Shown: positions 45,982 to 56,698, counted from the stretch's first letter. The stretch: 64,000 bases of DNA from Mycobacterium sp. Root265 (GCF_001428895.1 NZ_LMJA01000030.1:348897-412896), one strand, 5' to 3'. Translations and numbers: made by a program. Notes: generated by a model from the letters alone, not told the origin.

Positions 45982-48900
45982 ATGCAGCACAGTGACAGTC
46001 GGCGCTTCGGCGCGTTCAGCCGGTTCTGCGCCCGGTACGCATGGGTCATCATCGGGTTCTGGCTGGTGCTCGTCGGCGCGCTCAACCTCGCCATCCCGCA
46101 GCTCGAACGCACCGTGGCCGAGCGATCGGCGCCGTTCATGCCCGCCGACATCCCGGCCGCGCACACGCTTCGGCAGATGTCGCAGGCGTTCGGGGTGCCG
46201 GAGTCGTCGGCCATCGGCAGCGTGCTCATCGTCAATGAGCAGGGCATCGGTCCCGCCGAGGAAAAGCTCTACGGCGAGCTCGTCGAGGCGCTGCGCGCCG
46301 ACACCGGCAATGTCGCCTACGCGCTGGACGTCTTCGGTAACGAGAGATTGCGTGACATCGCGCTGAGCCCGGACGGCAAGGCCATCAACGTGCTGGTGGC
46401 CGGCGTCGGTGACGTCGGCTCCACCGAGGCACACAAGAACACCATCGCGATACGCGACACCATTCACTCCCTGGCCGCACCGCCGGGCGTGCAGCTCTAC
46501 TACACCGGCCCGTCGCCGACACTGGCAGACCTGTTCAGCTCCATGGACTTTTCGCTGCTGATCATCACCGCGGTATCGGTGGTGCTGATCATGCTGGTGT
46601 TGCTGATGGTCTACCGGTCGGTGGTCACCGCGCTCATCCCGCTGCTCACCATCGGGATCGCGATGGGGGCCGCCCGCCCGGTCGTCTCGCTGCTCGGCGC
46701 GTCCGGCACCCTGACGGTCTCGAATTTCACCATCGCCCTGATGACCGCGATGCTGCTCGGGGCGGCCACCGACTACGCGATCTTCATCCTCGCCGGCTAC
46801 CACGAGGGACGCCGAAAACAGCTGTCGGTCAACGACTCACTGGCCTACGCCGGCAGCCGGGTGTCGGGCATCCTGATCGCCTCGATGCTCACCATTGCCG
46901 CCGCGGCCACCGCGATGGGGTTCACCGAGCTCGGCATGTTCAAGGCGGCCGGCCCGCCCATCGCGATCGCCATTGTGATCGCGCTGGCGGTGTCGATGAC
47001 GCTGCCGTATGCCCTGCTGTCGGTGCTCGGCCGCCGCGGGCTGGCCGAGCCGCGCAAGCTCAACGAACGACGCTGGCGCCGTATCGGATCGACCGTGCTG
47101 CGCCGGTCGGGGGCGCTGGCAGCGGCCTCGCTGGTCCTGCTGATCGCCGCGGCGACGGTGCTGCTCACCTTCCGGGTGAACTTCGACGAGAACGCCATGC
47201 AACTCGACGCCACCGAGAGTTCCGCCGGCTACCAGAAGGCCTATCAGCATTGGGGCGTCAACGAAGTCGCGCCCGAGTACCTCATCGTCACCGCCGACCA
47301 CGACATGCGGAACACCAACGATCTCGCCGCGCTGGACCAGATCGCCGAACGGATCACCAAGCTCCCCGAAGTCGCCTACGTGCGCGCACTCACCCGGCCG
47401 GACGGAAACCAGCTCGAGCAGACCACTGTCGGCTACCAGGCCGGGGTGGTCGCCGACCGTCTGGGGACGGCGCGTGACCGCGTCGACGCCGCGCACCCCG
47501 ATCTGCAGCGGCTGGCCTCGGGCACCTCGGCACTGCGAGACGGCGCCGCCACCGCGGATGCTCAGCTTCCCCAATTGGTCACCGGTATAAAGCAAGTCAC
47601 CGCACTCGCGCACGAGGTGCTGGGCAGCTACGAGTCCGCGAACGCCGCACTGGCCACCGCGAGCGGAGCGCCCGCCGACCTGGACGCGGTGCTCGCCGAC
47701 CTCAATTCCTCGGTGAACCTGCTCGACGTGGCGCTGCAGGTGCTCAGCCAGAACACCCAGGTGCTCGACGCGGGACGGACCGTGAGCGCGGCGCTCGGGC
47801 CGGCGCTGGCCATCGACGCGCGGCCGGACTGCCTGGCCGACCCGATCTGCGCTCGGGCGCGCGCCGGCATCGCCGACCTGGACGCGATATCCGGCGGGAC
47901 GGTCAGCCGGGCGCTGCGCCAAGTACAGCTGGCAACCGCCATGCCGCAGGAGACCATCGACAGGCTGCGCGCGGCCGAACCGGCGATCAGGAACACCGTG
48001 GCGCGCCTGCAGAAACTGGCTGATACCGCCACCGGAGACTCACCGTCGCAGAGCCGCGCCCGGCTCGACGAACTGGTGCGTGGCGCCGACCGGCTGTCCG
48101 ACGGCGTCTCGCAACTCTCGGCCGGTCTGGATCAGGTCAAGGGCGGTGTCGATCAGGTGGTCGGCCTCACCGGGCAGCTGAGCGACGGGCTCTCCGAGGC
48201 CACCGACTATCTGGCGACCCTGAGCGCGCACACCTCGGACGGGCCGGGTGCGGGTTTCTACCTTCCGCCCCAGGGGCTCGCCGACGCCGGGTTCCGCGCC
48301 GCGGAGCAGTTGCTGTTCGCACCCGACGGAAAGACCGCCCGCCTGCTGGTGATCTGGCAGGTGAACCCGTACAGCGCCGAGGCGCTGGATGCGACCAGGC
48401 ACCTGCCGGTGGCGGCCGGTGAGGCTGCCGCCGGAACCTCGCTGTCCCAGGCGCGATTCGCCAGCACCGGGCTGGCCTCGCTGTCGGCCGACATGCGCGA
48501 TCAGGTGTGGCGGGACTTCGCCGTCTACGGCGCGGTCGCCATCTTCGGTGTCCTGCTGGTGCTCATGGTGCTGCTGCGCAGCATCGCGGCGCCGGTGTTC
48601 ATGGTCGCTGTCGTGACGCTGTCCTTCGCCGCGGCGGCAGGGGTCAGCGTGCTGGTCTGGCAGCACCTGATCGGCATCGATGTCGACTGGTCGGTCTTCC
48701 CGGTGTCGTTCATGGCGCTGATCGCCGTCGGCGCCGACTACAGCATGCTGTTCGCCGCCCGCATCAGGGACGAATCCGCGGACGGGATGCGGCGCGGCAT
48801 CCTGCGCAGCTTCGGCAGCACCGGCAGCGTGATCACCACGGCGGGCGTGGTTTTCGCGCTGACGATGTTCGCCCTGATGAGCGGACGGGTGATCAACCTA

Positions 48901-49032
48901 CTGCAGATCGGGTTCACCGTCGGTGTCGGGCTGCTCATCGACATCACGCTGGTGCGCACCATCCTGGTGCCGGCCGCCATGTCGCTGATCGGTGACCGCA
49001 TCTGGTGGCCGCACAAGATCCGGCGCGGCTGA
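45982..49032 (+). CDS. MmpL-type RND transporter
   Basis: This 1016-residue protein has two repeats of the MMPL membrane domain, about twelve transmembrane helices, and two large extracytoplasmic loops; the second loop (about 430-810) is helical and Ala/Asp/Gln-rich. Proton-relay Asp-Tyr motifs are present: ATDYAIF near 260 and GADYSML near 914. MmpL proteins export lipids or siderophores, or cause drug efflux. No mmpS, PKS or lipid genes are adjacent, so the substrate is unknown. SD GAGGGGGC precedes ATG 45982. The divergent tetR is the likely regulator. Confidence 0.92.
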   Translation: MQHSDSRRFGAFSRFCARYAWVIIGFWLVLVGALNLAIPQLERTVAERSAPFMPADIPAAHTLRQMSQAFGVPESSAIGSVLIVNEQGIGPAEEKLYGELVEALRADTGNVAYALDVFGNERLRDIALSPDGKAINVLVAGVGDVGSTEAHKNTIAIRDTIHSLAAPPGVQLYYTGPSPTLADLFSSMDFSLLIITAVSVVLIMLVLLMVYRSVVTALIPLLTIGIAMGAARPVVSLLGASGTLTVSNFTIALMTAMLLGAATDYAIFILAGYHEGRRKQLSVNDSLAYAGSRVSGILIASMLTIAAAATAMGFTELGMFKAAGPPIAIAIVIALAVSMTLPYALLSVLGRRGLAEPRKLNERRWRRIGSTVLRRSGALAAASLVLLIAAATVLLTFRVNFDENAMQLDATESSAGYQKAYQHWGVNEVAPEYLIVTADHDMRNTNDLAALDQIAERITKLPEVAYVRALTRPDGNQLEQTTVGYQAGVVADRLGTARDRVDAAHPDLQRLASGTSALRDGAATADAQLPQLVTGIKQVTALAHEVLGSYESANAALATASGAPADLDAVLADLNSSVNLLDVALQVLSQNTQVLDAGRTVSAALGPALAIDARPDCLADPICARARAGIADLDAISGGTVSRALRQVQLATAMPQETIDRLRAAEPAIRNTVARLQKLADTATGDSPSQSRARLDELVRGADRLSDGVSQLSAGLDQVKGGVDQVVGLTGQLSDGLSEATDYLATLSAHTSDGPGAGFYLPPQGLADAGFRAAEQLLFAPDGKTARLLVIWQVNPYSAEALDATRHLPVAAGEAAAGTSLSQARFASTGLASLSADMRDQVWRDFAVYGAVAIFGVLLVLMVLLRSIAAPVFMVAVVTLSFAAAAGVSVLVWQHLIGIDVDWSVFPVSFMALIAVGADYSMLFAARIRDESADGMRRGILRSFGSTGSVITTAGVVFALTMFALMSGRVINLLQIGFTVGVGLLIDITLVRTILVPAAMSLIGDRIWWPHKIRRG

Positions 49033-49036
49033 GGCG

Positions 49037-51010
49037 CTACTTCGGCTCGATGGTGCCCGAGCTGACGGCGTCCTTCTCCTTGTGCTCGTCGGCGTCCGGG
49101 ATGTGCTCGGGATGCAGCATCTCGGCGTAGCGCAGCTGCTCGGGAATCCCGAACCCCTCCACCAGGAGTTCGGCGTGCGGGCGCAGCTTGCGGCACCGGT
49201 CGTTGATGGCGCGGGTGACGGCCTTGGACCGCTCCACGGACAGGAAGCGGTGCTCGACGAACCACGCCTTGTCCTCTTCGATCACCGACAGGGCGTACAG
49301 GTCGCACACCAGGCCGAGGATCTCGCGGGCGTCCTCGTCCTCACACGCGTCGATACCCGCGACGAAAGCCTCAAGGATGATCCGGTCGATATGGGCCTGC
49401 GCGGTGTGCAGCACGTGGTCCTGCACCGCGTTGAACGCCTCGAACGGAGACATCTCCTTGGCCTTGCCCTGCAGGCGCCGAGCCACCGAGGCGAGCATGT
49501 ACTCCTCGCGGTCCTCGAACATCTTGACCTGGGTGCCGCGGTTGAACAGCGAGCCCTCTTCCTCGTTGTCCTCGCGGGTGTCCACGATGGTCTGCATGAT
49601 CGTCTGTGCGGCAGTGCGCTTGAGCACCCGCTCGCCAGCGAAGTTCGCGGCGAAGCGCACCCATTCCACCGGGCTCATGCCCTTGATGTCGTCGGCGTAG
49701 GCCGTCAGCAGTTCCTTGGCCACCAGCTGGGTCAGCACGTGGTTGTCGCCCTCGAAGGTGGTGAACACGTCGGTGTCGGCCTTGAGCGCGATGAGCCTGT
49801 TCTCCGCCAGATAGCCTGCGCCGCCGCAGGCTTCGCGTGCCTCCTGGATCGCCCTGGTCGCATGCCAGGTGTTGGCGGCCTTCAGACCCGCAGCGCGCGA
49901 TTCCAGCTCGCGCTGCTCCTCGGCGTCGGGGTTGTCCGAGGTCTGCAGCTCGTGGGTCTTGGCCACCAGCTCGTTCTGCGCGAACTGCAGCGCGTAGGAC
50001 TTGGCGATCAGCGGGAACAGCCGGCGCTGGTGCACCAGGTAGTCCATGATCAGCACTTCCTGATCGGCGCCCGGCGCGTCGAACTGCCTGCGCTCCAACG
50101 CGTATCGCGTGGCGATGTCCAGGGCGACCCGGGCCGCGGCGCCGGCGCTGCCGCCGACGGTGACCCGCCCGCGGATCAGGGTGCCGAGCATGGTGAAGAA
50201 GCGTCGGCCGACATTCTCGATCGGCGAGGAGTAGGTGCCGTCCTCGGCGACGTCGGCGTACTTGTTGAGCAGGTTCTCCCGCGGGACGCGCACCTGGTCG
50301 AACTGGATGCGGCCGTTGTCGACGCCGGGCAGCCCACCCTTGTAATGACAGTCCGAGGTCGTGACACCCGGGAGGTCGTTGCCGGCGTCGTCGCGAATGG
50401 GCACGACAAAGCAGTGCACGCCATGACCTTCGCCGTCGGCGGTGATGAGCTGGGCGAACACCGCTGCCACCCTTGCCGTCTGGGCCGCACCACCGATGTA
50501 GTCCTTACGCGAGGACGGGGTCGGGGAGTCGATGATGAACTCCTGGGCCTCCGGGTCGTAGGTGGCGGTGGTCTCCAGCGACTGGACGTCACTGCCGTGT
50601 CCGGTCTCGGTCATCGCGAAGCAACCCAGCAGCTCCAGGTTGATGATCTTCTTGACGTAGGCGTTGTGGTGCCGCTCGGTGCCCAGGTTCTCGATGGCCC
50701 CGCCGAACAGACCCCACTGCACGCCGGCCTTGACCATCAGCGACAGATCGCTCATCGCGAGCATCTCGATCTGGGTGACCGCGGCACCGACGTCACCGTT
50801 GCCGCCGTGCTCCTTCTTGAAACCGTCCTCGGCCGCGCCGCGGGCCGCCATGATCTTCATCTGTTCGCCGACCTTGGTGCGGGCGATGACGGTGTTGGGC
50901 GTGTAGTGCGGCCGGAACACCTCGCCGGACAGTTCGGCACGTACCTGGTTCTTGACATCGCGCCAGCGGCCGTCGAGCGCGTTGCGGAGATGATCTGCGG
51001 TAGTGGTCAT
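49037..51010 (-). CDS. Acyl-CoA oxidase/dehydrogenase-family flavoprotein
   Basis: This 657-residue protein is longer than typical FadE enzymes and resembles the acyl-CoA oxidase branch: CFAMTETGHGSDVQSLETTATYD (flavin and substrate binding) and the catalytic-Glu region TTFEGDNHVLTQLVAKELL. It would oxidise acyl-CoA to enoyl-CoA; whether electrons go to oxygen or ETF cannot be told from sequence. Single gene, convergent with mmpL (4-bp gap). Confidence 0.88.
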   Translation of the reverse strand: MTTTADHLRNALDGRWRDVKNQVRAELSGEVFRPHYTPNTVIARTKVGEQMKIMAARGAAEDGFKKEHGGNGDVGAAVTQIEMLAMSDLSLMVKAGVQWGLFGGAIENLGTERHHNAYVKKIINLELLGCFAMTETGHGSDVQSLETTATYDPEAQEFIIDSPTPSSRKDYIGGAAQTARVAAVFAQLITADGEGHGVHCFVVPIRDDAGNDLPGVTTSDCHYKGGLPGVDNGRIQFDQVRVPRENLLNKYADVAEDGTYSSPIENVGRRFFTMLGTLIRGRVTVGGSAGAAARVALDIATRYALERRQFDAPGADQEVLIMDYLVHQRRLFPLIAKSYALQFAQNELVAKTHELQTSDNPDAEEQRELESRAAGLKAANTWHATRAIQEAREACGGAGYLAENRLIALKADTDVFTTFEGDNHVLTQLVAKELLTAYADDIKGMSPVEWVRFAANFAGERVLKRTAAQTIMQTIVDTREDNEEEGSLFNRGTQVKMFEDREEYMLASVARRLQGKAKEMSPFEAFNAVQDHVLHTAQAHIDRIILEAFVAGIDACEDEDAREILGLVCDLYALSVIEEDKAWFVEHRFLSVERSKAVTRAINDRCRKLRPHAELLVEGFGIPEQLRYAEMLHPEHIPDADEHKEKDAVSSGTIEPK

Positions 51011-51091
51011 AGTTGACGGTAACTTGCCCCCGCATCGACGAAGGTAAACCTGAGTACAACGGTGAAAAATCGTCGGCGTTGAATTTGCGAC

Positions 51092-51823
51092 ATGACCGAG
51101 CGGCCCGAACCCGAGTCACCCACCGGCCTGCCGCATGTGGCCGATCACCAGCACGCCGATGTGACCGGCGGATGGCTGCGCGCGGCCACCTTCGGCGCGA
51201 TGGACGGCCTGGTGAGCAACACCGCACTGATCGCGGGTGTGGCGGCCGGCGCCAGCGCGCAGGCCGTGGTGCTCGCGGGGATCGCCGGTCTGCTGGCCGG
51301 AGCGTTCTCGATGGGGCTGGGGGAGTTCACCTCGGTGACGACGGCCAACGAACAGATCGACTCTGAGGTCAACGTCGAACGCCGGTCCTTCCGCAGGCAG
51401 CCCCAGGCCGAACGCGACGAACTGACCGCGATGCTCATCGACATGGGCATGACGCCGGAGACCGCCGCCACCGCGACCACCGAGATCCACCGCGACGAGA
51501 CGCGGGCGCTGAACTTCCACCTGGTGCAGGAACTCGGGGTGGACCCGCGGGAGAAGCCGTCACCCTGGGTGGCGGCGGGATCGTCGTTCGTGATGTTCAC
51601 CCTCGGCGCCATCGTGCCGCTCATCCCGTACCTGCTCGGTTTCGAATCGCTGTGGGCCGGATTGGCCTGCGGCGCGCTGGGTCTGCTGATCACCGGCGCG
51701 CTGGCGGCGAAGTTCACCCGCAAGGCGCCGTGGTGGTCCTCGCTGCGACTGCTGGCCCTGGGTGGCGCCGCGATCGCCATCACCTACCTGGTGGGATCCG
51801 TGGTCGGCGTCATGGTTACCTGA
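51092..51823 (+). CDS. VIT1/CCC1-family iron or manganese transporter
   Basis: This 243-residue membrane protein has GAMDGLVSNTALIAGVAAG in TM1, GAFSMGLGEFTSV in TM2 and an acidic cytoplasmic domain (about 85-150; EIHRDETRAL) that could bind metal, followed by three more helices. Family members move Fe2+ or Mn2+ out of the cytosol. The phytase-like gene follows after 5 nt. It would fit iron balance in a siderophore producer, but no IdeR box was found upstream. Confidence 0.9.
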   Translation: MTERPEPESPTGLPHVADHQHADVTGGWLRAATFGAMDGLVSNTALIAGVAAGASAQAVVLAGIAGLLAGAFSMGLGEFTSVTTANEQIDSEVNVERRSFRRQPQAERDELTAMLIDMGMTPETAATATTEIHRDETRALNFHLVQELGVDPREKPSPWVAAGSSFVMFTLGAIVPLIPYLLGFESLWAGLACGALGLLITGALAAKFTRKAPWWSSLRLLALGGAAIAITYLVGSVVGVMVT

Positions 51824-51828
51824 ACGGT

Positions 51829-52896
51829 GTGAAGCTGCCCGCCGCGTTCCTGTCGGTCGCGCTGATGAGCACCGCCTGCGCGTCGGCCCCGGCCGCGCCG
51901 CCATCGGAGTTGACGTTTCTGGGGAAGGTGGACTTCGCGCACGGCCTGCTGTTCGACGACACCACCGTCGGCGGGCTGTCCGGCATCAGTTACGACGAGT
52001 CCGGTGACCGCTTCTTCGTGATCAGCGATGACCGATCGGCCAAGAATCCGTCCCGTTTCTACACCGTCCGAATCACCCTGTCCGACAGTGCGTTGACACG
52101 GGTCGAACTACTGGTCGGCACCCCGCTGCTCGACACCGATGGTCAACCGTTCGCGCCCGCGTCGGGTGCATCGGTGCCGCCGGACCCCGAGGGCATCGCC
52201 TACGACCCGCAGCGCCGGCAGCTGTACTGGTCCAGCGAGGGCGAGCGCACCGATGACGCGCAACTACCGCCGTGGGTGCGCACCGCAGGTCTGGACGGCA
52301 CCTTCCGCGGCGAGTTCGACCTGCCGGCGGAGCTGACGACGACCGCGGCCGATGAGGGACCTCGGCGCAACCATGCGCTGGAGGGGCTCACGCTCAGCCC
52401 CGATGCGCGTGCGTTGTGGGCGGCCATGGAAGGTCCACTCATCGGTGACGGTCCGTCACCGACCGAGACGACGGGCGCGTTGACCCGCCTGACCCGGCTG
52501 GACCCGGATACCGGCGCGGCGACCGCGCAGTACGGTTATCCGCTGGACCCGGTCAGCTCCGGCGCCGGCGGCGACAACGGCCTCTCGGATCTGGTTGCGC
52601 TGGATGACAACTCGTTCCTGGTGATCGAACGCGGGTTCGGCACCCGGGTCTCGGCCAGGCTGTACCGGGCCGAGATCGACGACGCCGATGACATCCTCGG
52701 GCAGGCTCGGGCGGGCGATGCCACCCCGGTCCGCAAGACCCTGGTCGCCGACCTGTCCGAGCTGCACCCGGTGGACAACGTCGAGGGAATCACGTTGGGG
52801 CCCAAGCTGGCCGACGGCCGCCAGTCGGTGATCATGGTCACCGACGACAACTTCTCACCGGCGCAGGTGACGCAGTTCCTGGCCTTCGCGCTGTAG
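51829..52896 (+). CDS. Esterase-like/phytase-fold lipoprotein
   Basis: This 355-residue protein starts at GTG 51829 with a lipoprotein signal (LSVALMSTACASAP, Cys17). The mature part is a beta-propeller of the 'esterase-like activity of phytase' type: VGGLSGISYDESGDRFFVISDD, PDPEGIAYDPQRRQLYWSSEG, EGLTLSPDARALW and VEGITLGPKL. Activity on phosphate esters is suggested by the family name only. It is co-transcribed with the VIT1-like gene. Its stop is 1 nt from the MFS gene stop. Confidence 0.88.
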   Translation: MKLPAAFLSVALMSTACASAPAAPPSELTFLGKVDFAHGLLFDDTTVGGLSGISYDESGDRFFVISDDRSAKNPSRFYTVRITLSDSALTRVELLVGTPLLDTDGQPFAPASGASVPPDPEGIAYDPQRRQLYWSSEGERTDDAQLPPWVRTAGLDGTFRGEFDLPAELTTTAADEGPRRNHALEGLTLSPDARALWAAMEGPLIGDGPSPTETTGALTRLTRLDPDTGAATAQYGYPLDPVSSGAGGDNGLSDLVALDDNSFLVIERGFGTRVSARLYRAEIDDADDILGQARAGDATPVRKTLVADLSELHPVDNVEGITLGPKLADGRQSVIMVTDDNFSPAQVTQFLAFAL

Positions 52897-52897
52897 C

Positions 52898-54103
52898 TCA
52901 GTTGCCGACGGTGACTGCGGTGGCCTCATCGGTGAGCTCGTCGATCTCATCCTCGGGAGCGTCGATCCCGCGCAGATGCCCGCGGGCGGCGAAAAGTAGT
53001 GCGGCACCGGCCAGTACCGCGCCCGCGCCGACCCAGTAGGGCAGGTGCACGCTGACCTGCTCACCGAGCACCCCGGCCAGCCACGGCGCGACGGCCGCAC
53101 CACCGAAGCGCAGGAAGCTGTAGGCCGCGGAAGCAACGCCGCGCTCGACGGGAGCGGCTTTCATGACGGTCTCGGTGATCAGGGTGTTGTTGATACCGAT
53201 GAACAACCCGGCCACCACCACGCAGGTCGCCAGCACCGCCTTGCTGTCGGTGCCGATCGCCATCACGGCGAGTGTCACCGTCAACGCCAGCAGGTTGACC
53301 ACCAGGGTGGGCACCGTGCCGAACCGGTGCTGCAGACGCGGGGCCACCACCACCGAGGTGAAGGCCAGCGCCAGGCCCCAGCCGAAGAAGATCAGCCCGA
53401 TCTGATGGGCGTTCATGTCCAGCGGGAACGGGGTGAACGCCAGCAGGGTGAAGAAGCCGAAGTTGTAGAGCAGCGCGGTCACCGAGACGGCCAGCAGCCC
53501 GCGATGGCGCAGCGCGCGGAACGGGTCGATCAGGCTGGTCGCCCGTTCGGGACGCGGCGTGGACGGCAGCAGGAAGACGGTGACCACCAGCGCGACGGCC
53601 ATCAGCGCCGAGACCCCGAAGAACGGGCCGCGCCACGAGATCGAGCCCAGCACCCCGCCGACCAGCGGGCCGATCGCGATGCCCAGGCCGAGGGCCGCCT
53701 CATAGAGGATGATCGCCTGCGCCACCGAACCCTTCGCCGAGTTCACGATGGTGGCCAGCGCGGTCGCGATGAACAGCGCATTGCCCAGGCCCCACAGCGC
53801 GCGCCAGCCGACGATCTCCATCACGGTCGCCGACATGCCGGCCAATCCGGCGCCGGCGATGATGATCACCAGGCCGAGCAGCAGCGTGTTCTTCGGGCCG
53901 ATCCGGCTGGACACCACGCCGGTGATCAGCATGGCCAGCCCCATCACCGCCATATAGCTGGTGAACAGCAACGACACCTGCGACGGCGAGGCGTTCAAGT
54001 TGTCGGCGATGGGTTTGAGGATCGGGTCGACCAGGCCGATGCCCATGAAGGCGACGACAGAGGCAAAGGCAACGGCCCAAACAGCTTTCGGTTGACGCCA
54101 CAT
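52898..54103 (-). CDS. MFS efflux transporter
   Basis: This 401-residue protein has twelve hydrophobic segments, the DHA1-type opening (FASVVAFMGIGLVDPILKPIA) and motif A-like VSSRIGPKNTLLLGL. It is likely a drug/proton antiporter. I chose ATG 54103 with AGGAG about 10 nt upstream; the in-frame TTG at 54124 is unlikely. It follows marR by 23 nt on the same strand, so the pair forms a regulator-pump operon. Confidence 0.9.
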   Translation of the reverse strand: MWRQPKAVWAVAFASVVAFMGIGLVDPILKPIADNLNASPSQVSLLFTSYMAVMGLAMLITGVVSSRIGPKNTLLLGLVIIIAGAGLAGMSATVMEIVGWRALWGLGNALFIATALATIVNSAKGSVAQAIILYEAALGLGIAIGPLVGGVLGSISWRGPFFGVSALMAVALVVTVFLLPSTPRPERATSLIDPFRALRHRGLLAVSVTALLYNFGFFTLLAFTPFPLDMNAHQIGLIFFGWGLALAFTSVVVAPRLQHRFGTVPTLVVNLLALTVTLAVMAIGTDSKAVLATCVVVAGLFIGINNTLITETVMKAAPVERGVASAAYSFLRFGGAAVAPWLAGVLGEQVSVHLPYWVGAGAVLAGAALLFAARGHLRGIDAPEDEIDELTDEATAVTVGN

Positions 54104-54126
54104 GGCGTGCGAGCTCCTAACCAATA

Positions 54127-54582
54127 TCAGTGCGAATCCGTGGGGGACTGCTGGGCCATATCGAGCAGCGCGCGCAGCACCCGGATCGCGTCGACGAGCG
54201 CGGTGCGCTCGGCGTTGTCGAGGTGTTCCAGATAGGGGTTGATCGCGGCACTGCGATCGGCGCGTACCCGGCTGAGGATCTGGCGGCCCTCGTCGGTGAT
54301 GCCGATGAGGACGGCCCGGGCATCGCCGGGGTCCTCGGCACGCGTCACCAGGCCGGCGTCCTCGAGGCGGCGCACCTGGGTGGTCATCGTCGGTTGCGAG
54401 CAGTGATCGAGGGCGGCCAGATCGGAGATGCGGGTGTATCCCTGATCTTCGATCGTCGAGAGCAGTCGGGCCTGCGCGAAGGGCAGCGGAAGCTCGATGC
54501 GCTGATTGGCCAGCCGGTTGATCCGCGCGACGACGGCCAGCAGGTCGGCGCCGAGAGCCGCGGTGTTGTCCGGACGATTCAC
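54127..54582 (-). CDS. MarR-family repressor of the efflux operon
   Basis: This 151-residue winged-helix protein has [45 protein letters not shown] (recognition helix and wing) and terminal dimerisation helices. Its Cys in the DNA-binding helix region could be redox sensitive, which is speculative. I place the start at GTG 54582, exactly 7 nt after the predicted -10, giving a leaderless mRNA; GTG 54606 would lie upstream of the transcription start. Confidence 0.88.
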   Translation of the reverse strand: MNRPDNTAALGADLLAVVARINRLANQRIELPLPFAQARLLSTIEDQGYTRISDLAALDHCSQPTMTTQVRRLEDAGLVTRAEDPGDARAVLIGITDEGRQILSRVRADRSAAINPYLEHLDNAERTALVDAIRVLRALLDMAQQSPTDSH

Positions 54583-54589
54583 CTGCACA

Positions 54590-54619
54590 AGGTTACATAG
54601 AGACACTATGTATTGGCAA
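54590..54619 (-). promoter_or_regulatory. marR-MFS promoter with operator in the spacer
   Basis: On the minus strand, TTGCCA (54619-54614), an 18-nt spacer and TAACCT (54595-54590) form the promoter. The spacer holds the perfect inverted repeat TACATAG-N5-CTATGTA (54594-54612), the expected size for a MarR operator, so autorepression is likely. Confidence 0.7.
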
Positions 54620-54688
54620 ACGGGGTCACGTGGGAACCGTCACAGTGCGGGCGACCGGAGCACTCCGGCGAACTGGCAGAATCGGGTG

Positions 54689-56698
54689 ATGCCTCCCGGT
54701 TCGCCAACGTTGCGCCGGGCCGGGTCATTGCAGCCGAACGAACTCGCCCAGGCCGCCGTGATGGCGGCTCTGTGCGCCGCCATCGCGATCATCGCCGTCG
54801 TCGTCCCGTTCGCGGCGGCACTGTCCCTGCTGGGCACCGTGCCGATGGGCCTGCTCGCCTACCGGTACCGGCTGCGCGTCGTGCTGGCCGCCACCATCGC
54901 CGCCGCGCTCATCGCGTTCCTGATCGGCGGCTTCGGTGGCTTGATGACCGTCATCAACTGCGCTTATATCGGCGGGCTCACCGGCATCGTCAAACGCCGC
55001 GGCCGGGGTCTGCCGGTCGTGGTGCTGGTGTCGGTGGTGGCCGGTGCGGTGTTCGGCGCCGCCGCCGTGCTGGCGCTGCTCATCGCGTCGCGGCTGCGTG
55101 AGCTGGTGTTCACCGCCATGACCGCCAACGTCGACGGCTCCGTCGCAATCTGGAGCTACATCCCCGAACTGCGGCCCGCCGCAGAGAAGTTCCGGGAACT
55201 GTTCGGGCTGGCCCTGGAGCACTGGCCGATCCTCATCTTCTGCTACGGGTTGTTCGCCATCATGGGCGTCAGCCTGGTCGGCTGGTGGGCGCTGTCGCGG
55301 GTGCTGGCCCGGCTGTTCGGGGTGCCCGACGTGCACAAGCTGGAGACCGTCATCACCGACGGCCCGGTCGTGCCGGTCCCGATGGCCCTGCGCGATGTGG
55401 TGTTCCGCTACCCCGGCACCACCCGCGACGCGCTCGGGCCGCTGTCGATGGACGTGCACCCCGGCGAACACCTCGCCGTCACCGGCGCCAACGGCTCCGG
55501 CAAGACCACGCTGATGCTGATCCTCGCCGGACGCGAGCCGACCGAGGGCACTGTCGAACGTCCCGGCGGGGTCGGACTCGGCGCCCCGGGCGGCACCGCG
55601 GTGATCATGCAGCACCCCGAGAGCCAGGTGCTGGGCACCCGGGTGGCCGACGACGTGGTGTGGGGGCTGCCTCCCGGCACCCACGTCGACGTGCCCGAGC
55701 TGCTCTCCGAGGTCGGGCTCGACGGTCTGGACGAACGCGACACCGGCAGCCTGTCCGGTGGCGAGCTGCAGCGCCTGGCGGTGGCCGCCGCGCTCGCCCG
55801 CAAGCCCTCGCTGCTGATCGCCGACGAGGTGACCAGCATGGTGGACCAGCAGGGCCGCGACGGGTTGATGTCGGTGTTGGGCGGGCTGACCCGCAAGCGC
55901 GACATGTCGCTGGTGCACATCACCCACTACAACGAGGAAGCCGAGGCCGCCGACCGGGTGGTCAATCTGGCCGGCGGATCGGAGATGGTGCAGGCCGCCG
56001 AGGTGCCGACCCCCAGCGACGAGGTTCGCTCGGAGGTACCGGTGCTGGAGCTGACCGATGTCAGCCACCGCTACGCCGACGGCACCCCCTGGGCCAAGAC
56101 CGCGCTGCGCGATATCAACCTGGTCGTCCATGAGGGCGACGGCGTGCTGATCCACGGCCTCAACGGCTCCGGTAAGTCGACGCTGGCCTGGATCCTGGCC
56201 GGTCTGACCCTGCCGACCACCGGAACCTGTCTGCTCGACGGCAAGCCGGTCTCCGAGCAGGTCGGTGCGGTCGCGCTGTCCTTCCAGGCGGCCCGGCTGC
56301 AGCTGATGCGCAGCCACGTGCACCGCGAGATCGCTTCCGCCGCCGGATTCCCCGCCCGTGACCGGGCCCGGGTGGTGGCCGCCCTGGCCACCGTCGGGCT
56401 CGAACCCGCTCTGGCGGACCGGCGTATCGACCAACTCTCCGGCGGCCAGATGCGCCGCGTGGTGCTGGCCGGGCTGCTGGCCCGCTCACCCCGGGCCATC
56501 GTGCTCGACGAACCGCTGGCCGGGCTCGACGCCGCCAGCGCCCGCGGACTGCTGCGGCTGCTGGAGGAACTGCGCCGCGGCGGGCTGACCGTCGTGGTGA
56601 TCTCCCACGATTTCGCCGGGCTGGAAGAACTGTGCCCGCGCACCCTGCACCTGCACGAGGGCGCGCTGGTGCCGGTCGCCTCGGGAGCCACCTCATGA
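54689..56698 (+). CDS. ECF-type ABC transporter: membrane domain fused to two ATPases (Rv2326c-like)
   Basis: This 669-residue fusion has an N-terminal part (about 20-215) with five or six membrane helices and a DUF2232/S-component-like character. Two ATPase domains follow. The first has Walker [11 protein letters not shown] and signature LSGGELQRL. The second has [10 protein letters not shown], signature LSGGQMRRV and Walker [12 protein letters not shown]. In the first, the Walker B glutamate region reads [12 protein letters not shown]. With the next gene (EcfT) it makes a complete energy-coupling-factor importer, probably for a vitamin or metal cofactor. The start is ATG 54689 or GTG 54686. 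Confidence 0.9.
   Translation: MPPGSPTLRRAGSLQPNELAQAAVMAALCAAIAIIAVVVPFAAALSLLGTVPMGLLAYRYRLRVVLAATIAAALIAFLIGGFGGLMTVINCAYIGGLTGIVKRRGRGLPVVVLVSVVAGAVFGAAAVLALLIASRLRELVFTAMTANVDGSVAIWSYIPELRPAAEKFRELFGLALEHWPILIFCYGLFAIMGVSLVGWWALSRVLARLFGVPDVHKLETVITDGPVVPVPMALRDVVFRYPGTTRDALGPLSMDVHPGEHLAVTGANGSGKTTLMLILAGREPTEGTVERPGGVGLGAPGGTAVIMQHPESQVLGTRVADDVVWGLPPGTHVDVPELLSEVGLDGLDERDTGSLSGGELQRLAVAAALARKPSLLIADEVTSMVDQQGRDGLMSVLGGLTRKRDMSLVHITHYNEEAEAADRVVNLAGGSEMVQAAEVPTPSDEVRSEVPVLELTDVSHRYADGTPWAKTALRDINLVVHEGDGVLIHGLNGSGKSTLAWILAGLTLPTTGTCLLDGKPVSEQVGAVALSFQAARLQLMRSHVHREIASAAGFPARDRARVVAALATVGLEPALADRRIDQLSGGQMRRVVLAGLLARSPRAIVLDEPLAGLDAASARGLLRLLEELRRGGLTVVVISHDFAGLEELCPRTLHLHEGALVPVASGATS

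Noticed and set aside
51011-51091. IdeR iron box upstream of the VIT1-like gene
   Set aside because: AAGGTAAACCTGA matches only half of the consensus; the other half is missing.
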